64,000 nucleotides of DNA from Harenicola maris (GCA_018524345.1 JADQAZ010000002.1:620001-684000), one strand, 5' to 3'; numbered from the stretch's first letter, positions 1 through 9,642 are shown. Numbers and translations: made by a program. The notes: generated by a model from the letters alone, not told the origin.

Positions 1-1866
<1,866 letters not shown>

Positions 1867-1919
1867 GGAAATGCTCCTTTTCGGGATTTCCGGGTAGGGG
1901 TGGCATGCGTAGAGACACA

Positions 1920-1946
1920 TTGGCACTCGCCACACCTGAGTGCCAA
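1920..1946 (-). promoter_or_regulatory. CIRCE operator (HrcA-binding inverted repeat)
   Basis: Perfect inverted repeat TTGGCACTC-N9-GAGTGCCAA. It matches the CIRCE consensus TTAGCACTC-N9-GAGTGCTAA with one compensated change in each arm. It lies about 55 nt upstream of groES, in the expected leader/promoter position. The operon should be repressed by HrcA and induced by heat. No hrcA gene is in the window. Confidence 0.95.
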
Positions 1947-2205
1947 TGTATGGAAAGTGGTTATCCCGACGGAACTCTGCAATGGGCTGTTGAACTATAT
2001 TTCGCTCAAACGCGCTTTTCAGCAATCGCGGCGTAGAAGGCTGTCTACTTTACCTTCTTCCCAACAATTGCCAGCGTAGGCTTTCCTGCGAGGGAGTTGG
2101 CCGTGGCAGAGACCTTCGGTAGGTCGTGGTGCGAGCGATGTCTAGACTGGCCGAAATGACGGGTCCAGTACGATACAGGGAAGACGGCGCGTGCATCGAT
2201 GGGCA
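1947..2205. other. intergenic region upstream of groES
   Basis: About 260 nt between the CIRCE element and the small zinc-ribbon gene. It should contain the groES promoter, transcribed leftwards, but I see no strong -35/-10 pair. No credible coding frame was found. Confidence 0.4.
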
Positions 2206-2418
2206 TCAGCAGCGCCGGGATACACCGGGGCTGACGGGAACGGCGTTCCGCCAGGCGTTTAACCCTTTGCAGCGCCGACAGATCCGTTCTCCAATACCTT
2301 CACTCCAGAAAACAACATCGCATCTCAGACAAGGACGCTCTCGAGGTACGTCGCCAAAGACCCTTCCGCGGGCGATGTCCGAAAATGCCACGTCGACCGA
2401 GGTTTTGTTCGCGATCAT
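2206..2418 (-). CDS. small zinc-ribbon-like protein
   Basis: A 70-residue protein with two CxxC pairs (CLRC at about residue 30 and CRRC at about 48), separated by a segment ending GERI. This is the arrangement of small alphaproteobacterial zinc-ribbon proteins (C-x2-C...G-x-R-I-C-x2-C-K) that I know of. The likely role is Zn binding; the function is unknown. Its ATG overlaps the stop of the upstream gene as ATGA, which points to translational coupling and supports reality despite the short length. It closes the run of co-directional genes upstream of groES. Confidence 0.6.
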   Translation of the reverse strand: MIANKTSVDVAFSDIARGRVFGDVPRERPCLRCDVVFWSEGIGERICRRCKGLNAWRNAVPVSPGVSRRC

Positions 2419-2948
2419 GTCAAATCCGCGCTGACTTCCGTGCGCATAGTCGACGTCCCTGTCGGTCGTGGAGGCATGCCCTCGTTTTCAGCAGCATGGA
2501 TTGACGCCATGTCACGTGCACCTAAACGCGCCGGGTTCCGGTCCAGGACATCCCTGTCAGACTGGGGCGTCCGGCGCCTCGAATAGAGATGTCGCATATG
2601 TGCTGCAGAGACCCCGTCGGCCTCCATCACGAGGCGCACCATCGGATCAGCCAGCATTTCCTCAAGGAAGAAGTCGGACAACGCTCTGCCCGTCAGCTTG
2701 TCCCTGGCGCGGGCATGGTCCAGATCGGCAAGGGAAACGGTCAGAGATCGCGCAAGCCCCGGATGCGATGTCCTGGGATGAAGTTTCACTAGGACGGAGG
2801 CTTTCCAGGCTGCAGGATCCTGTTGATCCGGTGGTGAAACCAATTCCGTTTCGATCTCGTACTCTCCCGCCGGAAGCGTCTCGTCAAAGCCTGGAACGGT
2901 GAAGGGCCGGGAAAAAACCGCGACGGTCTTGCTTGTCAGTTCTTCCAT
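2415..2948 (-). CDS. conserved hypothetical protein, LPAGxYE-signature paralogue A
   Basis: A 177-residue soluble protein of unknown function. The start MEELTSK at 2948 is chosen because it aligns with the paralogue at 7816-8130. Both begin with a short N-terminus, then F(S)xPFTxPGxx...LPAGxYExxxEEL or the equivalent, which looks like a small beta-rich domain. The C-terminal half here (about residues 60-177) is longer and unlike the paralogue, with a short AENEGMP motif near residue 155. It ends with an ATGA overlap onto the zinc-ribbon gene. No enzyme motif is visible. Confidence 0.75.
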   Translation of the reverse strand: MEELTSKTVAVFSRPFTVPGFDETLPAGEYEIETELVSPPDQQDPAAWKASVLVKLHPRTSHPGLARSLTVSLADLDHARARDKLTGRALSDFFLEEMLADPMVRLVMEADGVSAAHMRHLYSRRRTPQSDRDVLDRNPARLGARDMASIHAAENEGMPPRPTGTSTMRTEVSADLT

Positions 2949-3024
2949 TGGCGTGATCCTCTCCCTTATTGCTGCGGGTGGTCCGCGCCCCAATTAAGAA
3001 TGGGGCGCGTGGCCTGTGAACGTC

Positions 3025-3162
3025 TCAAGATGTCTTGGATTTCGCTAGCGCATCCTTGCCGGCGGCCGTAGACTCGTTCTCCTTGGCTGGGGTCTTCGCG
3101 GTGTCCGCGGGCTTCGGCTTCATTGCGGCCGCAGCCCTGGTGGTCAGGTCCTTGAATGACAT
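3025..3162 (-). CDS. small basic Ala/Lys-rich protein (45 aa)
   Basis: Starts MSFKDLTTRAAAAMKPKPAD and ends AKSKTS. It is rich in Ala, Lys and Thr, with no hydrophobic segment, and is probably disordered or helical. The start at 3162 has AAAGGA upstream at suitable spacing; the longer frame up to 3294 is not protein-like. It lies in the same-strand run between the transglutaminase-like gene and paralogue A. Function unknown. Confidence 0.55.
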   Translation of the reverse strand: MSFKDLTTRAAAAMKPKPADTAKTPAKENESTAAGKDALAKSKTS

Positions 3163-3290
3163 ATCATCGATCCTTTGATTGGCCGGCGCCAACTCCTCGT
3201 CCATGTCGGACCGGGATGCCTGGCATCGGTAATACCTATATGGGGGCTGGCGACCCGATTTACGATGGCGCGCCGCCAAGAAGTTAAAGA

Positions 3291-4097
3291 TCACACCAGA
3301 TCGTCAGTCCAAACCTTGAACTCCGTCAGTGTGTTCTGACCAAATGTCTGGGTCAGAGGGACGTCAGCGGCATCGCGGCCCCGCGCAATCAGAATTCTCG
3401 CAAACTTAGGCTTGTTGTTCCGCGGGTCGAACATGTGCCATTCACCAGCGAGAAAGACCTCCATCCACGCCGCAAAGTCCCCGGGCGGATGAGGCAGAGG
3501 TTCACCGATGACGCTCAGAAATCCGGTGCAGTAGCGGGCCGGAATGTTCATGCAGCGACATAAGGCGATGGCGAGGTGAGCATAATCACGGCAGACGCCT
3601 TGTTGCTCGGCCATTGCCTGCGATGCGGTGCGCGTCGCTTTCGCCTGCATGTAATCGAAGCGGACATGCCCATGCACGAAATCGCAGATCGCCTGAACGC
3701 GTGACCATCCCGGGTCCGTGGTCTCGAAAAGACGCCACGCCTCCTCCGAAAGAAGATCGGTATCGCAATACCGGCTGCCCCGAAGAAACACGAGGGTCTC
3801 GAAAGGCAGATCCTGGACCGCGTGCGGCAGCGCGCCCGGGGATGCGGGATCGGGCTGGCCCGTGTCGCGGAAGATGCCATCCGTCGACAGGCAGAAGTCG
3901 CCCGCCGGAGCTAGGAGGCGCGTACACCAGTTGCCGAAGCCGTCCCGATAGCTTTCGAGCGGCACGCTCGGCGACGTTACGAGATAGTCGGCGCGCTCCA
4001 GATCGCCAAAGCGCGAATAGTGGACGTTCAGCATCGCGATCAGCGGCGTCGGCTGAGGGAAGCTGTATCGCAGACGACACCCGATGCTGACCCGCAT
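3291..4097 (-). CDS. transglutaminase-like cysteine peptidase family protein
   Basis: A 268-residue protein of the bacterial transglutaminase-like family, with an N-terminal beta domain (about residues 1-90, including VHYSRFGDLE and YRDGFGNWC) and a transglutaminase core. The catalytic Cys is at about 169 (QQGVCRDYAHLA). The region that usually carries the catalytic His (HAW.E) reads FAAWMEV at about 208-214, and Asp follows at about 224 (MFDPRNN). Such enzymes cleave or crosslink peptides; the substrate is unknown. The family's usual N-terminus (M-x-V-x-x-G-C-x-L-R-Y) fits the start at 4097. An alternative ATG at 4124 overlaps the preceding stop as ATGA and would add 9 residues. Confidence 0.88.
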   Translation of the reverse strand: MRVSIGCRLRYSFPQPTPLIAMLNVHYSRFGDLERADYLVTSPSVPLESYRDGFGNWCTRLLAPAGDFCLSTDGIFRDTGQPDPASPGALPHAVQDLPFETLVFLRGSRYCDTDLLSEEAWRLFETTDPGWSRVQAICDFVHGHVRFDYMQAKATRTASQAMAEQQGVCRDYAHLAIALCRCMNIPARYCTGFLSVIGEPLPHPPGDFAAWMEVFLAGEWHMFDPRNNKPKFARILIARGRDAADVPLTQTFGQNTLTEFKVWTDDLV

Positions 4098-4120
4098 GCC
4101 AGACACACGGCCGCGCCTGG

Positions 4121-4264
4121 TCATGTAATGATTACTTTGCAAGGATGAGCGTTCCGAGGCATCGGGCCAGTGCCATCCTGCGCAAGGACGGGGAAGGCGA
4201 AGAACGCGATCGCACCGGCTATTACTGCCGTCCTCGCGATCAGCCTTGTTAGAGGATGCCTCAT
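4121..4264 (-). CDS. small secreted protein (47 aa)
   Basis: MRHPLTRLIARTAVIAGAIAFF... has a basic n-region, an Ala/Ile/Phe-rich hydrophobic core and a FPVLAQD cleavage-type site, leaving only about 18 mature residues. AGGAG lies 8 nt before the ATG. The frame is open up to an ATG at 4468 that overlaps the previous gene's stop (ATGA), so a 115-aa form is possible. Its extra part is Pro/Ser/Arg-rich and not convincingly coding, although it contains AENEGMP, also seen in paralogue A. Function unknown. Confidence 0.5.
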   Translation of the reverse strand: MRHPLTRLIARTAVIAGAIAFFAFPVLAQDGTGPMPRNAHPCKVIIT

Positions 4265-4464
4265 CGCCGCTTTCTCCTTTTCGGACCAGAGTCCGCCGGT
4301 TGCCGCGCGCGTCTTCGATAGCTCAAGCGTGAGCGTTCCAGTCAGTCGTCGCGTGGGCGCGGGCGGCGGCGGGGAGCCCCTGGAATTCGATCTGGATGGC
4401 ATTCCTTCGTTCTCGGCCACCTGGATTGCGAAGTCCGGCGGAACTGTCCGGTGAGTACGACCGG

Positions 4465-4944
4465 TCATCGGGGAGACAACTTGTGCAGGGCCGCGGCGGC
4501 AAGAGCATGTTCCTTCTGGTGGTAGTCGCCGCGGAACTTGCCATCGACCTCCACCTCCCAGATGCTGTTCCTTTCGCGCACCTGAACTCCACCGCGGTGC
4601 GGTGGCCAGTTCATGGAAGACTCCTGTCCTCCTTTGCTTTTCGGCGGCACGCGATGCTTATCGGTCATTTCCGTCTCCTTCGCGTTGGGCGCGCGCGCTT
4701 CTCCCAGGAGCATAGCAGCGCACATGAATTCTTCCGCGTAATTATCCGTTTCGCGGTGGTCATGCTCGTGCCGGGTCAATCTCATCGGTTCTACGAACCG
4801 TTCTCGGAGGTGGTCGACGAAATGCGGCTCGGTACGTGCCATGTAAGCGATCAGGGCCTGCAGAATCCGTTCATGGGCCAACACGCGCCGTTCAAGATCG
4901 ATCGTCTCTGCGGCCGTCTTGGTAAGATTTTTCACTGATGTCAT
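4465..4944 (-). CDS. two-part protein: helical N-terminal part plus DUF2188-like C-terminal domain
   Basis: A 159-residue frame in two parts. Residues 1-92 are a His/Glu-rich helical region (QALIAYMARTEPHFVDHLRERFVEP). Residues 93-159 begin MTDKHRVPPKSKGG and contain a DUF2188-like module (GVQVRERNSIWEVEVDGKFRGDY...ALAAAALHKL). An in-frame ATG at 4668 is preceded by AAGGAG at normal spacing, so the second part may also be made, or natively made, as a separate 67-aa protein. The ATG overlaps the previous stop (ATGA), as does its own stop with the next ATG. Function unknown. Confidence 0.72.
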   Translation of the reverse strand: MTSVKNLTKTAAETIDLERRVLAHERILQALIAYMARTEPHFVDHLRERFVEPMRLTRHEHDHRETDNYAEEFMCAAMLLGEARAPNAKETEMTDKHRVPPKSKGGQESSMNWPPHRGGVQVRERNSIWEVEVDGKFRGDYHQKEHALAAAALHKLSPR

Positions 4945-5210
4945 GGCTTGTCATCCTTCACGCTGCGTGGTGTGACGCTGGGTGTCGTGTGCTCAAGCGT
5001 GTGCAGACAGGCCCTCGCCTCATCGCGATCCTGCTCTTGCCATCTACCTACCAGCCAAGCGTAAATCGTGCGCTGACCCAGGTTAGGGGCACGGAAATTA
5101 AGTAGGCGTGTCTTGCTCAAGAGCGGACAGAAACCGGCCTCGGTGGTCCAGATGTCATTGACGTGCTTCCCGATTGATACCCTCAATTCATGCTTGAAAC
5201 CTTCCACCAT
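4941..5210 (-). CDS. hypothetical protein downstream of hflC
   Basis: An 89-residue frame starting MVEGFKHELRVSIGKHVNDIW, 4 nt after the hflC stop and ending in an ATGA overlap with the next gene. This position suggests it is translated as part of the hflKC operon. No known motif, signal peptide or membrane segment is visible, and the C-terminal third is Thr/Arg-rich. Function unknown; judged from position more than from sequence. Confidence 0.5.
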   Translation of the reverse strand: MVEGFKHELRVSIGKHVNDIWTTEAGFCPLLSKTRLLNFRAPNLGQRTIYAWLVGRWQEQDRDEARACLHTLEHTTPSVTPRSVKDDKP

Positions 5211-5214
5211 GAAC

Positions 5215-6303
5215 CTATCGGCCTGCTTCGACCTCCGTCTGTGTCACGATTGGCGTCGCGGGGTCTTGCGCTGGTCGGGCCCTGCCGATTGACGCCACGC
5301 CACCGTCGCTTGGGACGCTGCCCGGATCGCGGATTGGGTTTGCCTCGCCCTGCATGCCGCGCAGGAACTGGAATAGATCGCTGTCCGTCGTCAGGACAAG
5401 CGTAGTATCGTCGGAGATCATGTCGCCGTAGGCCTGCATGGTTCGGGTGAAATCGTAGAATTCGACCGAAACGGCATCGACATTGTAGCCGCCCGCATAG
5501 ATTGCTGCTGCTGCGGCATCGGCGGCACCACGGATTTCCTCGACGGCGCGATAGGCTTCGGACTGGATCTTGTTCAGATCCCGCACCCTGTTGCCTTGAA
5601 TACGGGCCGCTTCACCGTTGCCTTCGGACAGGAATCTTTCGGCAATCTGCCGGCGCTCCGAGATCATGCGGTCATAGATCTTGGGTCGCACGCTCTCATT
5701 GTAGTTTATGCGTTTGAAACGAATGTCGAGAAGCTCAATCCCGAAGACGCGCACCTTCTCTGCCGCCGCCGTGAAGATCTGCTGCTCGACCAGCGCCCGC
5801 CCCTTCATGATGGGAACCAGTGCGCCAATGTCCTGCGCAAGCTCCTGATCAGTCAGAAGCGTGTCCCGAAGCGGCGTCCGACCCCTGGTCGTGCGCACAA
5901 TCTCAATAAGTTCGTGCTTGGCGACGGCGTTCCGCGTCTCGCTACCGAGGATATCATCGAGGCGCGACTGGGCGCTGCGCTCGTCGCGTAGGCGCAGGAA
6001 GTATTGCAACGGATCGGTGATCGTCCAGCGCGCGAAGAGATCAACTGAGATATAGAGCTTGTCCTTGGTGGGCATGTCCGATGGCGAACCGTCCCACTCC
6101 AGAACCCGGCTGTCGATCCGGTTAACCTCCTGAACGAAGGGGAGTTTCAACTTGAGACCAGCCTCGGTGACCGGCGCGCCGACCGGCTTGCCGAACTGGG
6201 TGATGATGGCCTGTTCGACCTCGCCAACGGTGTAGAGGGCGGATGACGCAGCGACTACCCCGGCAACCGCGATCCCCGCGGCAATGAGCGAAAGGGTTTT
6301 CAT
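5215..6303 (-). CDS. hflC: protease modulator HflC
   Basis: A SPFH/band-7 membrane protein that pairs with HflK into the large periplasmic cage around the FtsH protease and modulates membrane-protein turnover. The N-terminal membrane anchor covers residues 1-22, followed by the band-7 domain (YTVGEVEQAIITQFGKPV...) and a long helical region (RQIAERFLSEGNGEAARIQG). At 362 aa it is longer than enterobacterial HflC (about 334), with a Pro/Ala-rich tail. It overlaps hflK by 4 nt. No ftsH gene is seen in the window. Confidence 0.94.
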   Translation of the reverse strand: MKTLSLIAAGIAVAGVVAASSALYTVGEVEQAIITQFGKPVGAPVTEAGLKLKLPFVQEVNRIDSRVLEWDGSPSDMPTKDKLYISVDLFARWTITDPLQYFLRLRDERSAQSRLDDILGSETRNAVAKHELIEIVRTTRGRTPLRDTLLTDQELAQDIGALVPIMKGRALVEQQIFTAAAEKVRVFGIELLDIRFKRINYNESVRPKIYDRMISERRQIAERFLSEGNGEAARIQGNRVRDLNKIQSEAYRAVEEIRGAADAAAAAIYAGGYNVDAVSVEFYDFTRTMQAYGDMISDDTTLVLTTDSDLFQFLRGMQGEANPIRDPGSVPSDGGVASIGRARPAQDPATPIVTQTEVEAGR

Positions 6304-7367
6304 GGTTGCTCTCCTGTCTGTCGATCCAGATTCAAAAGCGGCAGGATGCTTGTCGTGGGCCCGTCGACAATGATCTTGGAGCCAATTCCCGGCAGAACAT
6401 CCTGCAGGGTTTCGATGTAGATCCGGCGCCGGGTCACCTCGGGGGCCTGGCGGTATTCCGTTAGAAGCGCCGTGAAGCGTGCCGCATCCCCCTCAGCTTC
6501 ATTGATCCGCCTCAGGCGATAACCATCGGCTTCGCGGATGCGCTGGTCCTTTTCTCCTTCGGCAAGAGGGATGACGCGGTTGTATTCGCGGCGGGCCTCG
6601 TTGATGATCCGCTCTTTTTCTTGCTGCGCCTGATTGACTTCGTTGAACGAGGCCTGAACGGGTTGGGGCGGATTGATGTTCTTCAGCTGTACCTGATCGA
6701 TGCTGATGCCCATCGCGTATTTGGTCGCGAGCGCCTGCATCTTCAGCAGGGCTTCGCTTTCGATTTCCTGGCGCCCGACGGTGATCACCTCGTCGACTGT
6801 GCGGTCTCCCACGACTTCGCGCATGACGGACTCCGAGACGTAACGCAGGGTTGCGCTCGGCTGACGCACCTCGAACAGAAATTTCCGAGGTTCGGAAATC
6901 CGGTACTGCACCACCCACTCCACGAGCGCGGCGTTGAGATCGCCAGTCACCATCTCGGTCTCGCGGCGGCCGTCTGTCGGGCTCTGATAGGGATCGGAAG
7001 CACCCGGGGTCGTGAACCCGAACTCTTGTTTCAGCTGGCGCTTGACCGGGACCAATGTGGTCACGTCGATCCCGAACGGGATCTTGAAGTGCAGCCCCGG
7101 AGGGACCTCGGTCGCGTACTTCCCGAACCGTTGGACAATCGCAACGGAGTCGCTCGGCACCGTGTAATATGAGGACCACGCCCCAAACGCCGCAAGCGCA
7201 ATGGCGGCCCCGATTGCAAGACGCTTCACCGGTGGCAGACCGTCCGGCAGGATGCCGTGCAGCCGATCCCGGCCCCGCCTGAGAATTGCGTCAACCTCAG
7301 GGGGAACGCGGGTCTGCTTGTTTTTCCAAGGTCCGCGATCTTCCGGTCCATTGTCATCAGAAGGCAT
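6300..7367 (-). CDS. hflK: FtsH protease activity modulator HflK
   Basis: Partner of HflC in the FtsH-HflKC complex. The 355-aa protein has a charged cytoplasmic N-terminus (GPWKNKQTRVPPEVDAILRR), one membrane segment at about residues 49-68, then the SPFH domain (SVAIVQRFGKYATEVPPGLHFKIPF) and a coiled-coil region rich in E/R/A (EKERIINEARREYNRVIPLAEGEKDQRI). The start at 7367 has AGGAG 7 nt upstream. It heads the hflKC part of the long leftward gene run. Confidence 0.95.
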   Translation of the reverse strand: MPSDDNGPEDRGPWKNKQTRVPPEVDAILRRGRDRLHGILPDGLPPVKRLAIGAAIALAAFGAWSSYYTVPSDSVAIVQRFGKYATEVPPGLHFKIPFGIDVTTLVPVKRQLKQEFGFTTPGASDPYQSPTDGRRETEMVTGDLNAALVEWVVQYRISEPRKFLFEVRQPSATLRYVSESVMREVVGDRTVDEVITVGRQEIESEALLKMQALATKYAMGISIDQVQLKNINPPQPVQASFNEVNQAQQEKERIINEARREYNRVIPLAEGEKDQRIREADGYRLRRINEAEGDAARFTALLTEYRQAPEVTRRRIYIETLQDVLPGIGSKIIVDGPTTSILPLLNLDRQTGEQP

Positions 7368-7474
7368 TGCAAGCTCCTATCTCGGTTTTGGCACTCGGTG
7401 CGATGCCTGGCTCGCGCGTTTGACGTTGCGACCCGTTTTGCGCCATCACATCATCGGCTCTGAACAGCATGACC

Positions 7475-7819
7475 TCAGAGGTCCAGTTCCTTCAGGCAGG
7501 CTTGCGCAATGTCTCGGTCTGGGGCATCGGTTCCTGGCATCGTCGCCCAGCCGACTGTCATGAGAGCGTCGCGCCTCTGGTAGGTCGAGGCTGCCCGGAT
7601 CGTTGCAAGCTTGTCCGCCCGAGCCGGGTCTGACCGCGCCATGTCGAGGCAGACCGGTACCATTGATGCGACGACATCGTTACGGGACATCGCCACCGCC
7701 CGGTCATTCGAAGTGCCGCCGGTCACCCAGCCACCCCATGAAAATCCGACGACGCCGACAAAGACAGCACCGATCACGGCACCATAGATGCCGGGTTTGA
7801 GCCATTCGGGAGTATTCAT
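7475..7819 (-). CDS. conserved membrane-anchored hypothetical protein
   Basis: A 114-residue protein with one N-terminal membrane segment (about residues 10-31, GIYGAVIGAVFVGVVGFSWGG) and a soluble remainder containing two Cys (MVPVCLDMARSDPA and AQACLKEL). It resembles a small family common in alphaproteobacteria (MNTPEWLKPGIYGA...), function unknown. The start overlaps the upstream paralogue gene as ATGA. About 107 nt separate it from hflK. Confidence 0.78.
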   Translation of the reverse strand: MNTPEWLKPGIYGAVIGAVFVGVVGFSWGGWVTGGTSNDRAVAMSRNDVVASMVPVCLDMARSDPARADKLATIRAASTYQRRDALMTVGWATMPGTDAPDRDIAQACLKELDL

Positions 7820-8130
7820 GTTCTATCCTCCTGCGGGGAAAGCGCCGCTTCGCTGTGATTGTTCGTTTCGGATGTGTCAGCGTCCCGCCGCAGCGCCTCT
7901 TTAATGTCGCTCTCGGTCGTCAATCGGAGCTCACTTCGCCCCGCGTGAGCGCCCCTGCCATGTACCGTCAGGTAGGTTGCTGTACGCCGATAGGTCTCGA
8001 AGCTCAGCCCCCGAAGAAGCTCCTCTTCGACGAGAACCTCATAGTCGCCCGCGGGCAGATCGCCGGGGTTCCCTGGCAAGGTGAACGGGTTCGAAAACGT
8101 CACCATCGATCTGGTCGACCGCATGTTCAT
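7816..8130 (-). CDS. conserved hypothetical protein, LPAGxYE-signature paralogue B
   Basis: A 104-residue homologue of the protein at 2415-2948. Both share the N-terminal F(S)xPFTLPG...DLPAGDYEVxxEEEL block, followed here by a short strand-rich part (FETYRRTATYLTVHG). The start MNMRSTRS at 8130 is preceded by GGAGA at good spacing; the extension to 8208 is not protein-like. It is the first gene of the long leftward run, so its promoter must lie in the 8131-8402 divergent spacer. Function unknown. Confidence 0.72.
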   Translation of the reverse strand: MNMRSTRSMVTFSNPFTLPGNPGDLPAGDYEVLVEEELLRGLSFETYRRTATYLTVHGRGAHAGRSELRLTTESDIKEALRRDADTSETNNHSEAALSPQEDRT

Positions 8131-8402
8131 CTCTGGTCTCCGCGATGTTGGCAAATTTGTCGCCCGCCACTGTTGACGGCCCCTGGGAGTGGGGGACGGA
8201 CCAGTCAAACGAATTACTCTCTTATACTCCGAGATCGTCCGACTGGCGCTGACGCATGTTAGTCCCGGGCACCGAACCGGCTGCGACCTTCCTGAGGGCA
8301 GTCACCCGCACTGACCTGTGTAAGGGCGGCGAGACCGACCTGCGCGTATCCTTTGGGAAACAGGGATGATCTACATTCCTGCAACCCTTGAAAGGATTGG
8401 CT
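8131..8402. promoter_or_regulatory. divergent intergenic region
   Basis: About 270 nt separate the first gene of the leftward run from the rightward small-protein pair at 8403. Promoters for both directions are expected here. I could not recognise an Fnr box (TTGAT-N4-ATCAA) or a clear -35/-10 pair. Confidence 0.35.
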
Positions 8403-8828
8403 ATGGCCGACCCCAATGTACTCAACCCGCACCCGCCCGAGTTCGATCGGTTTCTCCATGCCTCCGTCGGCGAGGACCGGAACGGCTATGCCGTGACTGT
8501 GCTCTCCACGCTTGCGCGGCTTGGCCTCGATCCATGGAAGGAAACCGCTGAACTGGTCACGCTCGGGCGCGACGCCGCGCGGGTAAGATTGGGAACCCTG
8601 CTTGCCCGATTTCGGGACGTTCCTGCGCTCGCCAGCGATCACGGCAGGATCGCACGAGACCTGAGCGAGCTGCTTCCCGAAGGCCGGGCGTCAAGTAGCC
8701 TGAAGCGCGCTGCCTCGACGGGCGCCCACGGGCGCCCGGGAGCAAGTGGAGCGATCTGGGCGGTGCTCGCGATCATCTTTGTACTGTTTCAGATGTTCAT
8801 GGTTGGCGGGTCGGGGTCACGCGAATGA
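8403..8828 (+). CDS. conserved hypothetical protein with C-terminal membrane segment
   Basis: A 141-residue protein. The soluble N-terminal part (MADPNVLNPHPPEFDRFLHASVGEDRNG...) is followed by a helical region with DPWKETAELVTLGRDAA, and one C-terminal membrane segment lies at about 118-137 (IWAVLAIIFVLFQMFMVGG). That suggests a tail-anchored topology. AAAGGA precedes the ATG. It overlaps the next gene by 4 nt (ATGA). Function unknown. Confidence 0.75.
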   Translation: MADPNVLNPHPPEFDRFLHASVGEDRNGYAVTVLSTLARLGLDPWKETAELVTLGRDAARVRLGTLLARFRDVPALASDHGRIARDLSELLPEGRASSSLKRAASTGAHGRPGASGAIWAVLAIIFVLFQMFMVGGSGSRE

Positions 8829-9238
8829 CCGTCTCAACCGCAACCATGGGCAGACCGGCACATGCGGCACACAAGTCAGGCACGCTATCGCCTCGCGAAC
8901 AGGGCGTTCTCTGGGACATGGAGGAACACTTCTGGACCAGTGGCGCCGACAACGCGCGGGCGACGACAGCGACCAACGCCGTCATGGTCTTCCCCTATCC
9001 GCCCGGGATCCTCCAGGGCGACCAGATCTGGACCCATCTTCGGCAGAGGACTGGCTGGCGCTCCGTTGTCATGGCCGAACGGCGCGTAATGCGGTGTCAT
9101 GACATCGCCATTCTCACCTATCGCGTCTCGGCAGAAAAAACCGATGTGCCGATCTACAAGGCCCTCTGTGCCTCAACCTACCTCAACGATGACGACAGAT
9201 GGCTGAGAATTTCCCACCAGCAAACTGCGGTGACATGA
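8825..9238 (+). CDS. SnoaL/NTF2-like (DUF4440-type) protein
   Basis: A 137-residue soluble protein. It starts with a helix (LWDMEEHFWTSGADNAR), then WRSVVMAERRVMRCHDIAILTYRVSA and CASTYLNDDDRWLRISHQQT. The succession of strands and the closing W-x-x-x-x-HQQT pattern is typical of small NTF2-fold proteins of the DUF4440 type. The ligand or reaction is unknown. Translationally coupled to the upstream membrane-protein gene. Confidence 0.7.
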   Translation: MTVSTATMGRPAHAAHKSGTLSPREQGVLWDMEEHFWTSGADNARATTATNAVMVFPYPPGILQGDQIWTHLRQRTGWRSVVMAERRVMRCHDIAILTYRVSAEKTDVPIYKALCASTYLNDDDRWLRISHQQTAVT

Positions 9239-9453
9239 GAAGCGCAGAAGTAATCGACCTGCCGCAGGCACCGGGACTAACCTACGGCAGTGTGGAAGAC
9301 CTCTGGCAAAGCTAGGTCAGGCATGTCCGCCGAATATTTGGTGGCAGAGAAGATTTCCGAGTACCTGAGTTGCGCGTCGACGTGCCGATCCCAACAGGGC
9401 CGGAATGTCGGTACGCTTCTTATTTTCGGAGCGTCCAGGAAAGGACAATACCA

Positions 9454-9642
9454 ATGACTCCGGAACAGAACAAGACTGCCGAGAAGATGACCTCCGTGAA
9501 GGCCGCGTGGGACAAGGCGCCCGTTGGTCCGAAGAAGGACGCGGCGCTCAAGCACTACGAGGCAGCCGAGAAGGCGAACACGGCGAAGAACGACGCCGAG
9601 ACCAACAAGGAACTCGATGCGGCGACCCACGCCCTCGCGTGA
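9454..9642 (+). CDS. small helical conserved protein (62 aa)
   Basis: MTPEQNKTAEKMTSVKAAWDKAPVG... is a highly charged Ala/Lys/Glu-rich protein likely to form one or two helices (KKDAALKHYEAAEKANTAKNDAETNKELDAATHALA). AAAGGA precedes the ATG at 9454; the longer frame from 9370 is unlikely. Similar small proteins occur in other alphaproteobacteria to my knowledge. Function unknown. Confidence 0.65.
   Translation: MTPEQNKTAEKMTSVKAAWDKAPVGPKKDAALKHYEAAEKANTAKNDAETNKELDAATHALA

Noticed and set aside
8131-8402. Fnr/Crp box for the nearby Crp/Fnr regulator
   Set aside because: No TTGAT-N4-ATCAA or TGTGA-N6-TCACA match could be found.
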